From NCBI GenBank assembly GCA_947683425.1, contig CANTUQ010000004.1, positions 11,322,001 through 11,386,000 of the forward strand: 64,000 bases of DNA, given 5' to 3'. Each line of letters begins with the position of its first letter. Positions within the stretch are counted from its first letter, which is position 1. Positions 1 to 10,119 of the stretch are shown here, in pieces. The notes under the pieces are model-generated. The model saw nothing but the letters and a program-made list of their open reading frames with translations, had not been told where the DNA came from and did not search any database. Origin of the DNA: Excoecaria cochinchinensis (lineage: Eukaryota > Streptophyta > Magnoliopsida > Malpighiales > Euphorbiaceae). The position numbers were made by a program, and so were the translations under genes.

Positions 1-323
1 CGCATACTCATTGACTAAAGGGCGAAGAGGCACATCATATAGTATGAGCAGTACCATCAGTGAGTCCCTTAACCACCTAGGAGGTGGTCTATTCATTTTT
101 GCATCTCAAGTGCATATCGCGTGTACGAACTTTCGCATATCTCTTTGCATAACTTGACACATGCATAGCCTTTTATGTTGCCCACCATGCATTCACACAT
201 GCATAAACTTTGTGTATATTTCGCATATGCAATTCTTCTCGCACATTCTGTTTACATAATTTCCACATACATATAGCACATAATTCTTTGCAAGTGTTTA
301 GCATGCATATGATAAGCATATAT
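1..323. other. AT-rich flank, no gene seen
   Basis: I see no gene, LTR end or conserved domain here. The stretch is AT-rich with many CATGCA and CATATG words, and similar composition continues after element B at 12201, so it is probably the interrupted left half of the sequence into which B inserted. The short open frames here are uninformative. Confidence 0.5.
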
Positions 324-695
324 TGTAACACCCCAACACCCCTCGAGAGGATATCGGGGCGCCACGCGAACTCTAACGCGTACATATACGTATACTAGCG
401 GAAGCGATAGCAAAATACACATCAATAGAAGATAAGAAAATCAAATAACACTCGGGCCTAACATGCATTTTACAAATATTATATATATTACAAAACTATT
501 GTCATTTTACTTTACATATTCGTTTCTATACATATATTACAATAAACATTGACATACAACGATTATACTGTTCTATTACATAATGATGTTGCTCAAAACA
601 TCAAAAGCAAATTCTATCCTATACATAAGGATCAAAACAAAAACTCCTAATGGCCATGACCTGCAGATGCACTCAAACTGATCCAACCCTGCAAA

Positions 696-742
696 CCTAC
701 ACGGAAACAAACATCCGTGCTAAGCGATAACGCTTAGTGGGG
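696..742 (-). other. Double stem-loop of LTR B
   Basis: In the minus sense: CCCC-A, CTAAGCG-TTAT-CGCTTAG, then CACGG-loop-CCGTG and TAGG. Both stems pair perfectly. It lies about 370 bp before the LTR 3' end (minus sense). Confidence 0.85.
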
Positions 743-1020
743 ATGAAAATAAAGCAAAGGACTTCTACCGAAGTCGCAAACATATCACATGCATCATTTA
801 TGAACATGCTCAACACAAAATCAGTATTCACATAGTCTATACAATCTTGTGTTCACATGCATATAAGCTTATTCATTTGCAAATTATTTTCACATGCATA
901 TAAACTCGTATTCACATACAGGTCATATATACATAATCTCATATACCATAATAAAGGGCAGATATACAGAACGAAACTCATACATCAACTCTTATACACA
1001 TCAACACATAAAATAAGAAT

Positions 1021-1214
1021 AGCCTGAAATCCTTTAGTTGTGGATACGGGCGCTATATAAACAGAGGACCAAAGTCTCAGAACATGTAATATATCTGTAT
1101 CGGTATGACCATCTCGGAGGTCGGCCACTTTGCCCAAACGAGGCAGTCGGTAGCAGCTGCGCGGTAACCCTTTATAAGCATACTTATCTATCCAGTACTA
1201 TGACCATTCAGGCT
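1021..1214 (-). other. Stem-bounded hairpin array of LTR B
   Basis: Outer pair AGCCTGAA (1021-1028) with TTCAGGCT (1207-1214), eight perfect pairs. Inner pair GTGGATA (1040-1046) with TATCCAG, one mismatch. Inside are CAGCTG and a near-palindrome TAAGCATACTTA, plus short hairpins. Compare the copy at 5823-6017. Confidence 0.7.
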
Positions 1215-1661
1215 TAACATAAAGACTCTATACACTCCATCATGTACATTACAATTACTCAAATATTATATCATGATTCATGTCACACCCCAAAATGGCC
1301 CTAGAAGAATTACAGAGTTTTTATTCAAAAAATGTAAGCTTTATATGCGAGATTTCTGTCGCGAGCGCGACAAGTGTCGCGGGCGCGACAGAGCCCTCCA
1401 GCGGTTTTTGAACTTCAGTTGGTTGGTGCGGGCGTGAGCGTTCTGTCGTGAGCGCGACAGAACCCCCTCGCGAGATGCGTGCATAAGTGGGACTAAGAGA
1501 CTTGGAGTTGTAGGGAGTTGACACATGGTATCATAGAAGAGTGACAAGTGTCATCATAGATGAGTGACAAGTGGCAGCATATGAGAGTGACAAGTGGCGG
1601 CATATGAGAGTGACAAGTGGCATCGTAGGAGTGTGCCAAGTGTCATTGTAGGGAAGAGACA

Positions 1662-1715
1662 CTTGGCTTGGCTTAGTTTGGCTTAGCTTGGCTTGGCTTG
1701 GCTTGGCTTGGCTTA
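1662..1715 (+). repeat. GGCTT pentanucleotide repeat
   Basis: About ten imperfect tandem copies of TTGGC/GGCTT inside the 5' LTR of A; the same run is at about 7757-7810 in the 3' LTR. Confidence 0.8.
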
Positions 1716-3241
1716 GGATATGGATGGATTAAATGAGATGGTTGGCATTTATTTGGTTTGGTGAGCATTATGTGAGAAGGTTTGGATTTAGTTGACTGGC
1801 CACTTTCCTATTTTCACTTTCATTTTTCTGCATTTGGCCTTCTATTCTCCTTTTGTCTTCTTTGTTTTGGGGTTTGGCCGTGCTCCATTCCTTGTCTTGT
1901 ATTTGGGTGCTATTAAGTGGATCATTTGAATGGTTTGATGAGTAAGAGTGGGATTTGACTTGGTCCTTGTGAAGAGGTAACATATAGACTTGCATGTTGG
2001 TCTTCTTCTTCCATTTAGTTTTCTGTTTTGATTTTAAATAAGAAAAAGGATTAATTCATGGGTTTCTTTGTATGATTTGTGGAAGCTGGAAACAAGAAGT
2101 TGGATAAAGGCGAGATAAGGTTAGAAGTGAGTAAAGAGCAGAGTTTGGGCTTCCTAGAGGTAGGGATCGAGTGCGACCTTATGGTTATCGCACGTGTTTA
2201 CATTACCTGTGTTTGAATAGAGACAAGATTGAATAGAGAAATGCTTGATGAGCTTTAATTAGCTCAAGATGTTCATTTTGATTGCTTACAGTGCTCATGA
2301 CAAGTGTATATATGTTTAAAGTATGTAACCTGATCATTTGAATGTTTGTGTTGATGATAGAGCTTGATTTTGCGAAATTCTGCTTATTTGTCATCAGACC
2401 TCTGTGTATTGTATTTGTGATAGGTAGCGATATAGGACTCCAATTGTGTTTCTTCCAATTGCATATGAAAAATAAGATTCGTGTCTAAATATGTCTAAGA
2501 GGGTGCTTGATCTAATTCATGCCCTAAGTATCCCAAAAAGTTATTAAAACGTAGGTGACCCTGTTCTGGCGGGTTCACTAGAACAATATATGTTGTTTAG
2601 ACCATATCTTTTGTTATAGATGTCCAAACGACGTCAAACTTGTCCCATTTGAAATGTAACATCCTATAGAACAATTGTTAAGAAGAACGTTGTTCCAAAA
2701 AAAGACGTTTAGAGGTTCATTTAGACGATACACGTTTCAGGTAAAAAGCAGTCTTGTGAGGCACCAAAGCGGAGCTTCTGTCGCAAGCGCGACACATGTC
2801 GCGACCTCGCGACAGAACAACTCATTTTAGGCTTTTTCTTCTCCTTTTTGAGCTCCTAGTTGCCACAGGTCATGTAACACCCCCTTCCCATACGTAGGCG
2901 ATCCCATCCGAGAAGGAGTGAGATGCCGTATGAGTAAAGGTGTCACCAAACAATAGCGAAGCAAAACATACATTCAGAAAATACAGAATAATTAAAAACT
3001 TTACATGCAGAAAGCAAAAGCTGATCATGCATTACTATAATAAACTATTACAATAATGATCTGATCAACTAGCTGATACAAAATAATATTACATATACAA
3101 AATATAGATACAAAAGCGGAAGCTGATACAGAGAGTTCTATACAAAAAGAATCAATAACTGATACAAAACTGAGCCCTACACGAATCCCTTCTGTGTTGG
3201 CTTGATGACAGCGACTCTCCCAAAGCAAAACGCCTTCCGCA

Positions 3242-3287
3242 CCTGCACGGGTAAAACACCGTGCTAAGCGATAAACGCTTAGTGGGG
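3242..3287 (-). other. Double stem-loop of LTR P
   Basis: In minus sense CTAAGCG, a five-base loop, CGCTTAG, then CACGG paired with CCGTG. The loop is one base longer than in most copies. It lies 369 bp before the LTR 3' end. Confidence 0.85.
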
Positions 3288-3533
3288 AAACACACATAAA
3301 TTATGGACGGCCACTCACAGTGGTCGTCAAGGCATAACACATTCACAATGGCAGAATGCAAGGACTATTACATAATCCATATAAACATGCTCGTATTCAA
3401 AAGCCATAGATTTAGTATCTCATAATCATATGCATTACAGAATAAACCAGCATGTATTTCATCATTAAACTCATTCAGATATTCCATACAAAGCCAGATC
3501 AGATCAGAACAATTCCGTTAACATTTAAAGAAC

Positions 3534-3809
3534 ACCTGCTGACTCTAGATAGTGGATAACGAGTGTACTGAGGGTACCTTACGGGTACGAATCGAATACT
3601 GAGGGTACCACACAGGTACAAATCAAATGTTATTTATTTATCAAAACATGTTATTCATATACTGAGGGGACCTTAAACAAGATCCTAATACTGAGGGGTT
3701 CGTGAGGAACCAAACGGGGACCTGATCGGGGTCCAAACTGAATTGAGGGCTGCAGCTAAAAGACTCTATTAGGCATGCCTAACTATCCACTTACTTGACT
3801 CTAGCAGGT
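3534..3809 (-). other. Stem-bounded hairpin array of LTR P
   Basis: Outer pair ACCTGCT (3534-3540) with AGCAGGT (3803-3809), replacing the AGCCTGA/TCAGGCT pair of other copies. Inner pair GTGGATA (3552-3558) with TATCCAC (3784-3790). Inside are GGTACC-type hairpins separated by ACTGAGGG spacers, a GGTTC/GAACC hairpin, CTGCAG and the palindrome TTAGGCATGCCTAA. Confidence 0.85.
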
Positions 3810-3989
3810 TATGCGTCAAACAGATCACATTTCAGGATACAGAATATAATTCATCAGAACATCATGCTATCACGCATATCGAAGCATCAAACAGTAAGAC
3901 ATGCATCATACAACAGTAAAGTCCATTCAGAAGAAATACCAAATTTATTTCTGAGTTAAAAACTAGGAAATTTCGGAAAAATGAACTGA

Positions 3990-4365
3990 ACGGAGGAACG
4001 GGCGAGATTGGCTGGTCACGAGGCGTGACTGGCCTTCCCAACAGGCAGGTCACGCGACGCGACCGAGGGTCACGCGACGTGACTAGTTTGTTCCTCGCCG
4101 GTCACGTTGCGTGATCTTCACAAATCACGCAATGCCCTCGCAGGTCACCGCGTGACTGGACGTCACGTCTCGTGACGTGCTGCTTCCTCGCAGATCACGC
4201 TGCGTGATCTCGCAGATCACGTAGCGTCTTCGCAGGTCGCACGATGTGACCCGCTTGTTCTTCAGCTGGTCACGCGACTGGCTTCTCAGCAGGCAGGTCA
4301 CGGCGTGACCGAGGGTCACGTCTCGTGACTTGCCTTCTTACGTAGCGAGTCACGCGACTGAGAAG
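3990..4365. repeat. GTCACGCGAC dyad cluster in LTR P
   Basis: Dense, irregular repetition of self-complementary words such as GTCACG, CGTGAC and CACGCGACGTGAC in otherwise AT-rich sequence. Related clusters occur in LTRs D and L; other LTRs carry unrelated dyads. No open frame of interest; the apparent reading frames are repeats. Confidence 0.8.
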
Positions 4366-5219
4366 AACTTCAACAGTACCTCGATTTTCCAGAATTTCCA
4401 GAACACAATTTCAATCCCAATTAGATTTAAAACCATACAAACCTGTTTTTACCTTCCATAAATCATCTCAAACAACATAGGCCACAATCATACAACTCAA
4501 TTCATCCAATAATTAACCAAATCAAATCAAAAACATATGCATTCAAACTTACAAGAACATAAACCCTAGAATTTTACAGTAGATTCAAAATCACACAATT
4601 TCACAAATAAACATTCCCAAACCTGGATTCTAAGCCTCTAACACTTAGTCCCACTGCTCCCAGCAACTTCTTTGCCTTTGGGATCGCGTGGAGCCTCAGC
4701 TAGAACACAAACACAGTAATCAACATCAACATGCAACCCTAAATTAAAACTCAACCTAAAGAAGAAGGTGAAGAATTACAGCAAGATAAAGACAAGGATA
4801 TGCACTTACCAAGCGAGGGAATGCCAAGAGAGATTAATTTCACCAATAAGAATTTGAACTCTCAACACAGTACTTGGAATGAAAAAAATGAAGAAGAAGA
4901 AAGTGAGAGAAGAAAGAAACGTAAATCTGTAAGTTCCTTTGCATTCCTTCCTTTTTCTTTTCCTTTTCTTTACCCTAAATAAGTGTCCATTTCTTATTGG
5001 TGGGATTAACCACTCACACTTAAATTCCACACACCTCACACACACATAATGCACTTATAATAAAAGTACCCTACAATGGCATGGACACACACACCCAAGT
5101 ATTTCTCACTTAATTAACACACTAATGCCATGTATGTACCCCCATAATAATAAAACCCAAAACATACATTTTACTAAAATACCCTTATGAAATGTTGAAC
5201 ACATGCGAATGCTTACACA

Positions 5220-5262
5220 TACAGACAGACAGTCAGACAGACAGACAGACTGACAGGCTCAT
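5220..5262. repeat. CAGA-type microsatellite
   Basis: Short run of CAGA/CAGT tetranucleotides close to the right end of solo LTR P. Confidence 0.8.
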
Positions 5263-5822
5263 TCTACTAGGGGGCAAATGGGGTGTGACAGGTCAACCCC
5301 TGACCCTTCCCCTTGACTAAATTGTATATTTTGTTGATGTTTTACTCCCCGGAATGAACCCGTATTACCCCGGAATGTTTCCGTGATTTATACTCTACAA
5401 GTTTAGGGTTATCAAATGATTATAGGATTAGTTATCTATGTAACCAATGCTACGGCATAAGAGTTAGCGTTGACCATGTGATATGAATTGTTATATAATG
5501 CATTTGGTATAGAGTATAGAGCCTTTTTGTAATCTAGCTTCTGTCGCGATCGCGACAATGAACTTGGCTTCTATCGCGAGCGCGACTTCTTGTTGCGATC
5601 GCGACAGTGAACCTCTTCGCATCCTGTTTTATTTGTTTTGAAGAGAGTGTTTTCTTCTGTCTTGCTTTGCATAATTATATGTTTATGAAATGAATTTAAG
5701 TGTTATATGCTTTTAGTTGTTGAACAAGATTGTATATGAATTACATGCCTCTGAATTTGATAAATGCACTTGAATTTTAGTTGGTGAGTTGGTATCTGTG
5801 TATTGTGTGTGAATTGGTATTG

Positions 5823-6017
5823 AGCCTGATTACCGTTATAGTGGATAGATAAGCATGCTTATAAAGGGCTAGAGTGCAGCTGCTAGAGTTGGCCTTAATT
5901 GTGCCCAGAGTTCGGAATACCTTTTGTATTCCATAGAGTTGAGTTAATTCTCTACATGTACGATACTTTAAACAGTATCCAGAGTTACCCGTATCCACCA
6001 TGAAAGGAATTCAGGCT
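5823..6017 (+). other. Stem-bounded hairpin array, A 5' LTR
   Basis: Outer pair AGCCTGA (5823-5829) with TCAGGCT (6011-6017). Inner pair GTGGATA (5841-5847) with TATCCAC (5992-5998). Between them in order: ATAAGCATGCTTAT, CAGCTG, GGAATAC-ctttt-GTATTCC, and GATACT-ttaaac-AGTATC. This is a multi-branched fold in which every segment has a partner. Confidence 0.85.
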
Positions 6018-6381
6018 TGTTTTCTTAAATGTTGTGCAGTGAACTTGAGATGATTAAAGAGTTGCTTTCAATAAAGCTACAGTACATGAGAGTAATGTTT
6101 AAGTACATTATAGTTCTGTATACAAGTATATGATTACATGAGTGTGTTTATATAAATGTGGATACATGATAGCGTGCATTTGAATACATGATATGTACAA
6201 GTTGTAGCGTATATGAACAAGTAAATGAATACATGTTATATGCACCGGAGTTCAGAGTACTTGGTAATTGAGCATGCTACCTATACATGTATACCGGTTA
6301 TATGCATGAGATAGTGATTGTGTGATATGAAATGTGTGATTTATATGTGACTTCGTAAAGAAGTCCTTGGCATTATTTTAT

Positions 6382-6428
6382 CCCCACTAAGCGTTATCGC
6401 TTAGCACGGATGTCTATTTCCGTGTAGG
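6382..6428 (+). other. Double stem-loop, A 5' LTR
   Basis: CTAAGCG-TTAT-CGCTTAG followed directly by CACGG-loop-CCGTG, then TAGG. Both stems are perfect. It starts 400 bp before the LTR end. Confidence 0.9.
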
Positions 6429-6787
6429 TTACAGGTTCGGATCAGTGAGCGGACATCTGCATGTCAAGGCCACTAGGAGTTTTTGCTATACTTTTTGTAT
6501 AAGAAAGAGTTAGAGTTTTACATTTTGAGTAACATCATTATGTAATATAAGAGTATAGTTGTTACATGTAAATGTATATGTAAAGCTAAATGGAAACTGA
6601 TGTAATATGAACATGTAAATGTATAAGTAGTTAATATGAAATGCAAGTGGGCCTTAGTGTAGTATTTAATTACTTTTATATGGATGTGTTTATGCTATCG
6701 CTTCCGCTAATGCATGTACATGTATACGTAAGTGTCCGCGTAGCGCCCCGATATTCCTTACCGGGGGTATGGGGGTGTTACATTTAG

Positions 6788-6799
6788 TGGTATCAGAGC
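6788..6799 (+). other. Primer binding site of A (tRNA-iMet)
   Basis: TGGTATCAGAGC, complementary to the 3' end of plant initiator-methionine tRNA, starts five bases after the LTR end. This is where minus-strand synthesis starts in Ty3/gypsy elements. Confidence 0.95.
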
Positions 6800-6904
6800 T
6801 CTAGGTTAAATGATTCCGGACTATAAGGTGATAGAGTATAGTGCATATGTTTGAGTTTGTCTAGAGTTGTGGCCTAATGCAGATGTCGTTTGTGTAAAGT
6901 ATAG

Positions 6905-6961
6905 ATGGAGTCCGACTCGCGTGAGAGCGTAAAAGAGACAGTGCCAGATGTGAATTGTTAA
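6905..6961 (+). pseudogene. gag start remnant of A (18 codons)
   Basis: ATGGAGTCCGAC begins a frame reading MESDSRESVKETVPDVNC before TAA. The start matches the MESDPSE start of gag in element D and the MES start in E. The rest of gag and all of pol are absent; the remaining bases to the polypurine tract show no domain. This is probably a relic of deletion, unless the short frame is kept for RNA function. Confidence 0.7.
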
Positions 6962-7361
6962 GAGTTCGAGGTGATGCTCTGTATTCCTGTCCGCTATCTT
7001 CTTGAAATCATTTGACATGAGCATAGTGAAACATGGGGATGGGAAAAGTGCATTATAGTAGCTTACATTGCATTTTCGCATCATCTCGCATACATAAATC
7101 ATTACATGACCAGTTCATCCGCATCCCTCATTTGTATGTAAAAAGCATCATTGTATGCACTTCATTGAGAGAAGCTGACAGGATATACATCGAGTACTTG
7201 ATGCTTAGAAGAGGTATATGGATTAGAGTGTAGTGTGTTAAGGAAAGTGTGGAGTGTACATGATTTGATAGTTGTATGGTATAAGTGATAGCGATTCAGA
7301 GATTTGTTTAAAGATTTACCTACAAGTGATTAGCGGGGAAATTTCGAGGACGAAATTTCTT

Positions 7362-7373
7362 AAGGGGGAGAGA
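7362..7373 (+). other. Polypurine tract of A
   Basis: AAGGGGGAGAGA, two bases before the 3' LTR, preceded by the palindromic TTTCGAGGACGAAATTT that is usual upstream of the tract in Tekay/Del-like elements. It primes plus-strand synthesis. Confidence 0.92.
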
Positions 7374-9513
7374 TTTGTCACACCCCAAAATGGCCCTAGA
7401 AGAATTACAGAGTTTTTATTCGAAAAATGTAAGTTTTATGTGCGAGAGTTCTGTCGCGAGCGCGACAAGTGTCGTGGGCGCGACAGAGCCCTCCAGCGGT
7501 TTTTGAACTTCAGTTGGTTGGTGCGGGCATGAGCGTTCTGTCGTGAGCGTGACAGAACCCCCTCGCGAGATGTGTGCATAAGTGGGACTAAGAGACTTGG
7601 AGTTGTCGGGAGTTGACACATGGTATCATAGAAGAGTGACAAGTGTCATCATAGAAGAGTGACAAGTGGCGGCATATGAGAGTGACAAGTGGCGGCATAT
7701 GAGAGTGACAAGTGGCATCGTAGGAGTGTGCCAAGTGTCATTGTAGGGAAGAGACACTTGGCTTGGCTTAGTTTGGCTTAGCTTGGCTTGGCTTGGCTTG
7801 GCTTGGCTTAGGATATGGATGGATTAAATGAGATGGTTGGCATTTATTTGGTTTGGTGAGCATTATGTGAGAAGGTTTGGATTTAGTTGACTGGCCACTT
7901 TCCTATTTTCACTTTCATTTTTCTGCATTTGGCCTTCTATTCTCCTTTTGTCTTCTTTGTTTTGGGGTTTGGCCGTGCTCCATTCCTTGTCTTGTATTTG
8001 GGTGCTATTAAGTGGATCATTTGAATGGTTTGATGAGTAAGAGTGGGATTTGACTTGGTCCTTGTGAAGAGGTAACATATAGACTTGTATGTTGGTCTTC
8101 TTCTTCCATGTAGTTTTCTGTTTTGATTTTAAATAAGAAAAAGGATTAATTCATGGGTTTATTTGTATGATTTGTGGAAGCTGGAAACAAGAAGTTGGAT
8201 AAAGGCGAGAGAAGGTTAGAAGTGAGTAAAGAGCAGAGTTTGGGCTTCCTAGAGGTAGGGATCGAGTGCGACCTTATGGTTTTCGCACGCGTTTACATTA
8301 CCTGTGTTTGAATAGAGACAAGATTGAATAGAGAAATGCTTGATGAGCTTTAATTAGCTCAAGATGTTCATTTTGATTTCTTACAGTGCTCATGACAAGT
8401 GTATATATGTTTAAAGTATGTAACCTGATCATTTGAATGTTTGTGTTGATGATAGAGCTTGATTTTGCGAAATTCTGCTTATTTGTCATCAGACCTCTGT
8501 GTATTGTATTTATGATAAGTAGAGCTATAGGACTTCAATTGTGTTGCTTCCAATTGCATATGAAAAATAAGATTCGTATCTAAATATGTCTAAGAGGGTG
8601 CTTGATCTATTTCTGGCCCTAAGTATCCCAAAAAGTTATTAAAACGTAGGTGACCCTCTTCTGGCGGGTTCACTGGAATAGTATATGTTGTTTAGACCAT
8701 ATCTTTTGTTATAGATGTCCAAACGACGTCAAACTTGTCTTGTTTAAAAGCTAACATCCTATAGAACAATTGTTAAGAAGAACGTTTTTCCAAAAAAAGA
8801 CGTTTAGAGGTTCATTTAGACAATACACGTTTAGGGTAAAAAGCAGTCTTGTGAGGCACCAAAGCGGAGCTTCTGTCGCGAGCGCGACACATGTCGCGAC
8901 CTCGCGACAGAACAACTCATTTTAGGATTTTTCTTCTCCTTTTTGAGCTCCTAGTTGCCACGGGTCAACCCCTGACCCTTCCCCTTGACTAAATTGTATA
9001 TTTTGTTGATGTTTTACTCCCCGGAATGAACCCATATTACCCCGGAATGTTTCCGTGATTTATACTCTACATGTTTAGGGTTATCAAATGATTATAGGAT
9101 TAGTTATCTATGTAACCAATGCTACGGCATAAGAGTTAGCGTTGACCATGTGATATGAATTGTTATATAATGCATTTGGTATAGAGTATAGAGCCTTTTT
9201 GTAATCTAGCTTCTGTCGCAACCGCGACCTCTTGTCGCGATCGCGACAATGAACTTGGCTTCTATCGCGAGCGCGACTTCTTGTTGTGATCGCGACAGTG
9301 AACCTCTTTGCATCCTGTTTTATTTGTTTTGAAGAGAGTGTTTTCTTCTGTCTTGCTTTGCATGATTATATGTTTATGAAATGAATTTAAGTGTTATATG
9401 CTTTTAGTTGTTGAACAAGATTGTATATGAATTACATGCCTCTGAATTTGATAAATGCACTTGAATTTTAGTTGGTGAGTTGGTATCTGTGTATTGTGTG
9501 TGAATTGGTATTG

Positions 9514-9708
9514 AGCCTGATTACCGTTATAGTGGATAGATAAGCATGCTTATAAAGGGCTAGAGTGCAGCTGCTAGAGTTGGCCTTAATTGTGCCCAGA
9601 GTTCGGAATACCTTTTGTATTCCATAGAGTTGAGTTAATTCTCTACATGTACGATACTTTAAACAGTATCCAGAGTTACCCGTATCCACCATGAAAGGAA
9701 TTCAGGCT
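9514..9708 (+). other. Stem-bounded hairpin array, A 3' LTR
   Basis: Near-identical copy of the array in the 5' LTR: AGCCTGA (9514-9520) with TCAGGCT (9702-9708), GTGGATA (9532-9538) with TATCCAC (9683-9689). Confidence 0.85.
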
Positions 9709-10072
9709 TGTTTTCTTAAATGTTGTGCAGTGAACTTGAGATGATTAAAGAGTTGCTTTGAATAAAGCTACAATACATGAGAGTAATGTTTAAGTACATT
9801 ATAGTTCTGTATACAAGTATATGATTACATGAGTGTGTTTATATAAATGTGGATACATGATAGCGTGCATTTGAATACATGATATGTACAAGTTGTAGCG
9901 TATATGAACAAGTAAATGAATACATGTTATATGCACCGGAGTTCAGAGTACTTGGTAATTGAGCATGCTACCTATACATGTATACCGGTTATATGCATGA
10001 GATAGTGATTGTGTGATATGAAATGTGTGATTTATATGTTACTTCGTAAAGAAGTCCTTGGCATTATTTTAT

Positions 10073-10119
10073 CCCCACTAAGCGTTATCGCTTAGCACGG
10101 ATGTTTATTTCTGTGTAGG
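10073..10119 (+). other. Double stem-loop, A 3' LTR
   Basis: First stem is perfect; in the second, CACGG faces CTGTG, one changed pair compared with the 5' LTR copy. Confidence 0.85.

Larger units (their letters stand above)
2873..5290 (-). mobile_element. Solo LTR P
   Basis: Begins TGTAACACCCCC and ends GGGGTGTGACA, flanked by GGTCA on both sides (2868-2872, 5291-5295). The uninterrupted paralogue at about 8956 shows the empty site. Minus orientation follows from the double stem-loop (3242-3287) and hairpin array (3534-3809). It is 2418 bp, has no internal region, primer site or second LTR, so it is the product of LTR-LTR recombination. It contains a 370-bp cluster of TCACG/CGTGA dyads and, near its right end, a short CAGA-type microsatellite. 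Confidence 0.93.
1281..6782 (+). repeat. 5' LTR of element A
   Basis: Begins TGTCACACCCC and ends GGGGTGTTACA immediately before the primer site. Solo LTR P (2873-5290) interrupts it. It holds dyad GTCGCGA/TCGCGAC words (about 1350-1470, 2776-2815, 5540-5610), a pentanucleotide GGCTT run, a conserved block at about 2570-2690 also found in LTRs B, F and H, the hairpin array and the double stem-loop. The first 240 bp carry several C-to-T differences at CpG relative to the 3' LTR. Confidence 0.93.

Noticed and set aside
3990..4365. Short palindromic repeats with spacers resembling a CRISPR array
   Set aside because: Unit and spacer lengths are irregular, the words are variable, and the context is a plant LTR with target duplication.
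6788..6799. tRNA-like sequence
   Set aside because: Only 12 bases match, at the primer site position after an LTR; there is no tRNA gene. The same holds for 23108, 30738, 44688 and 50556.
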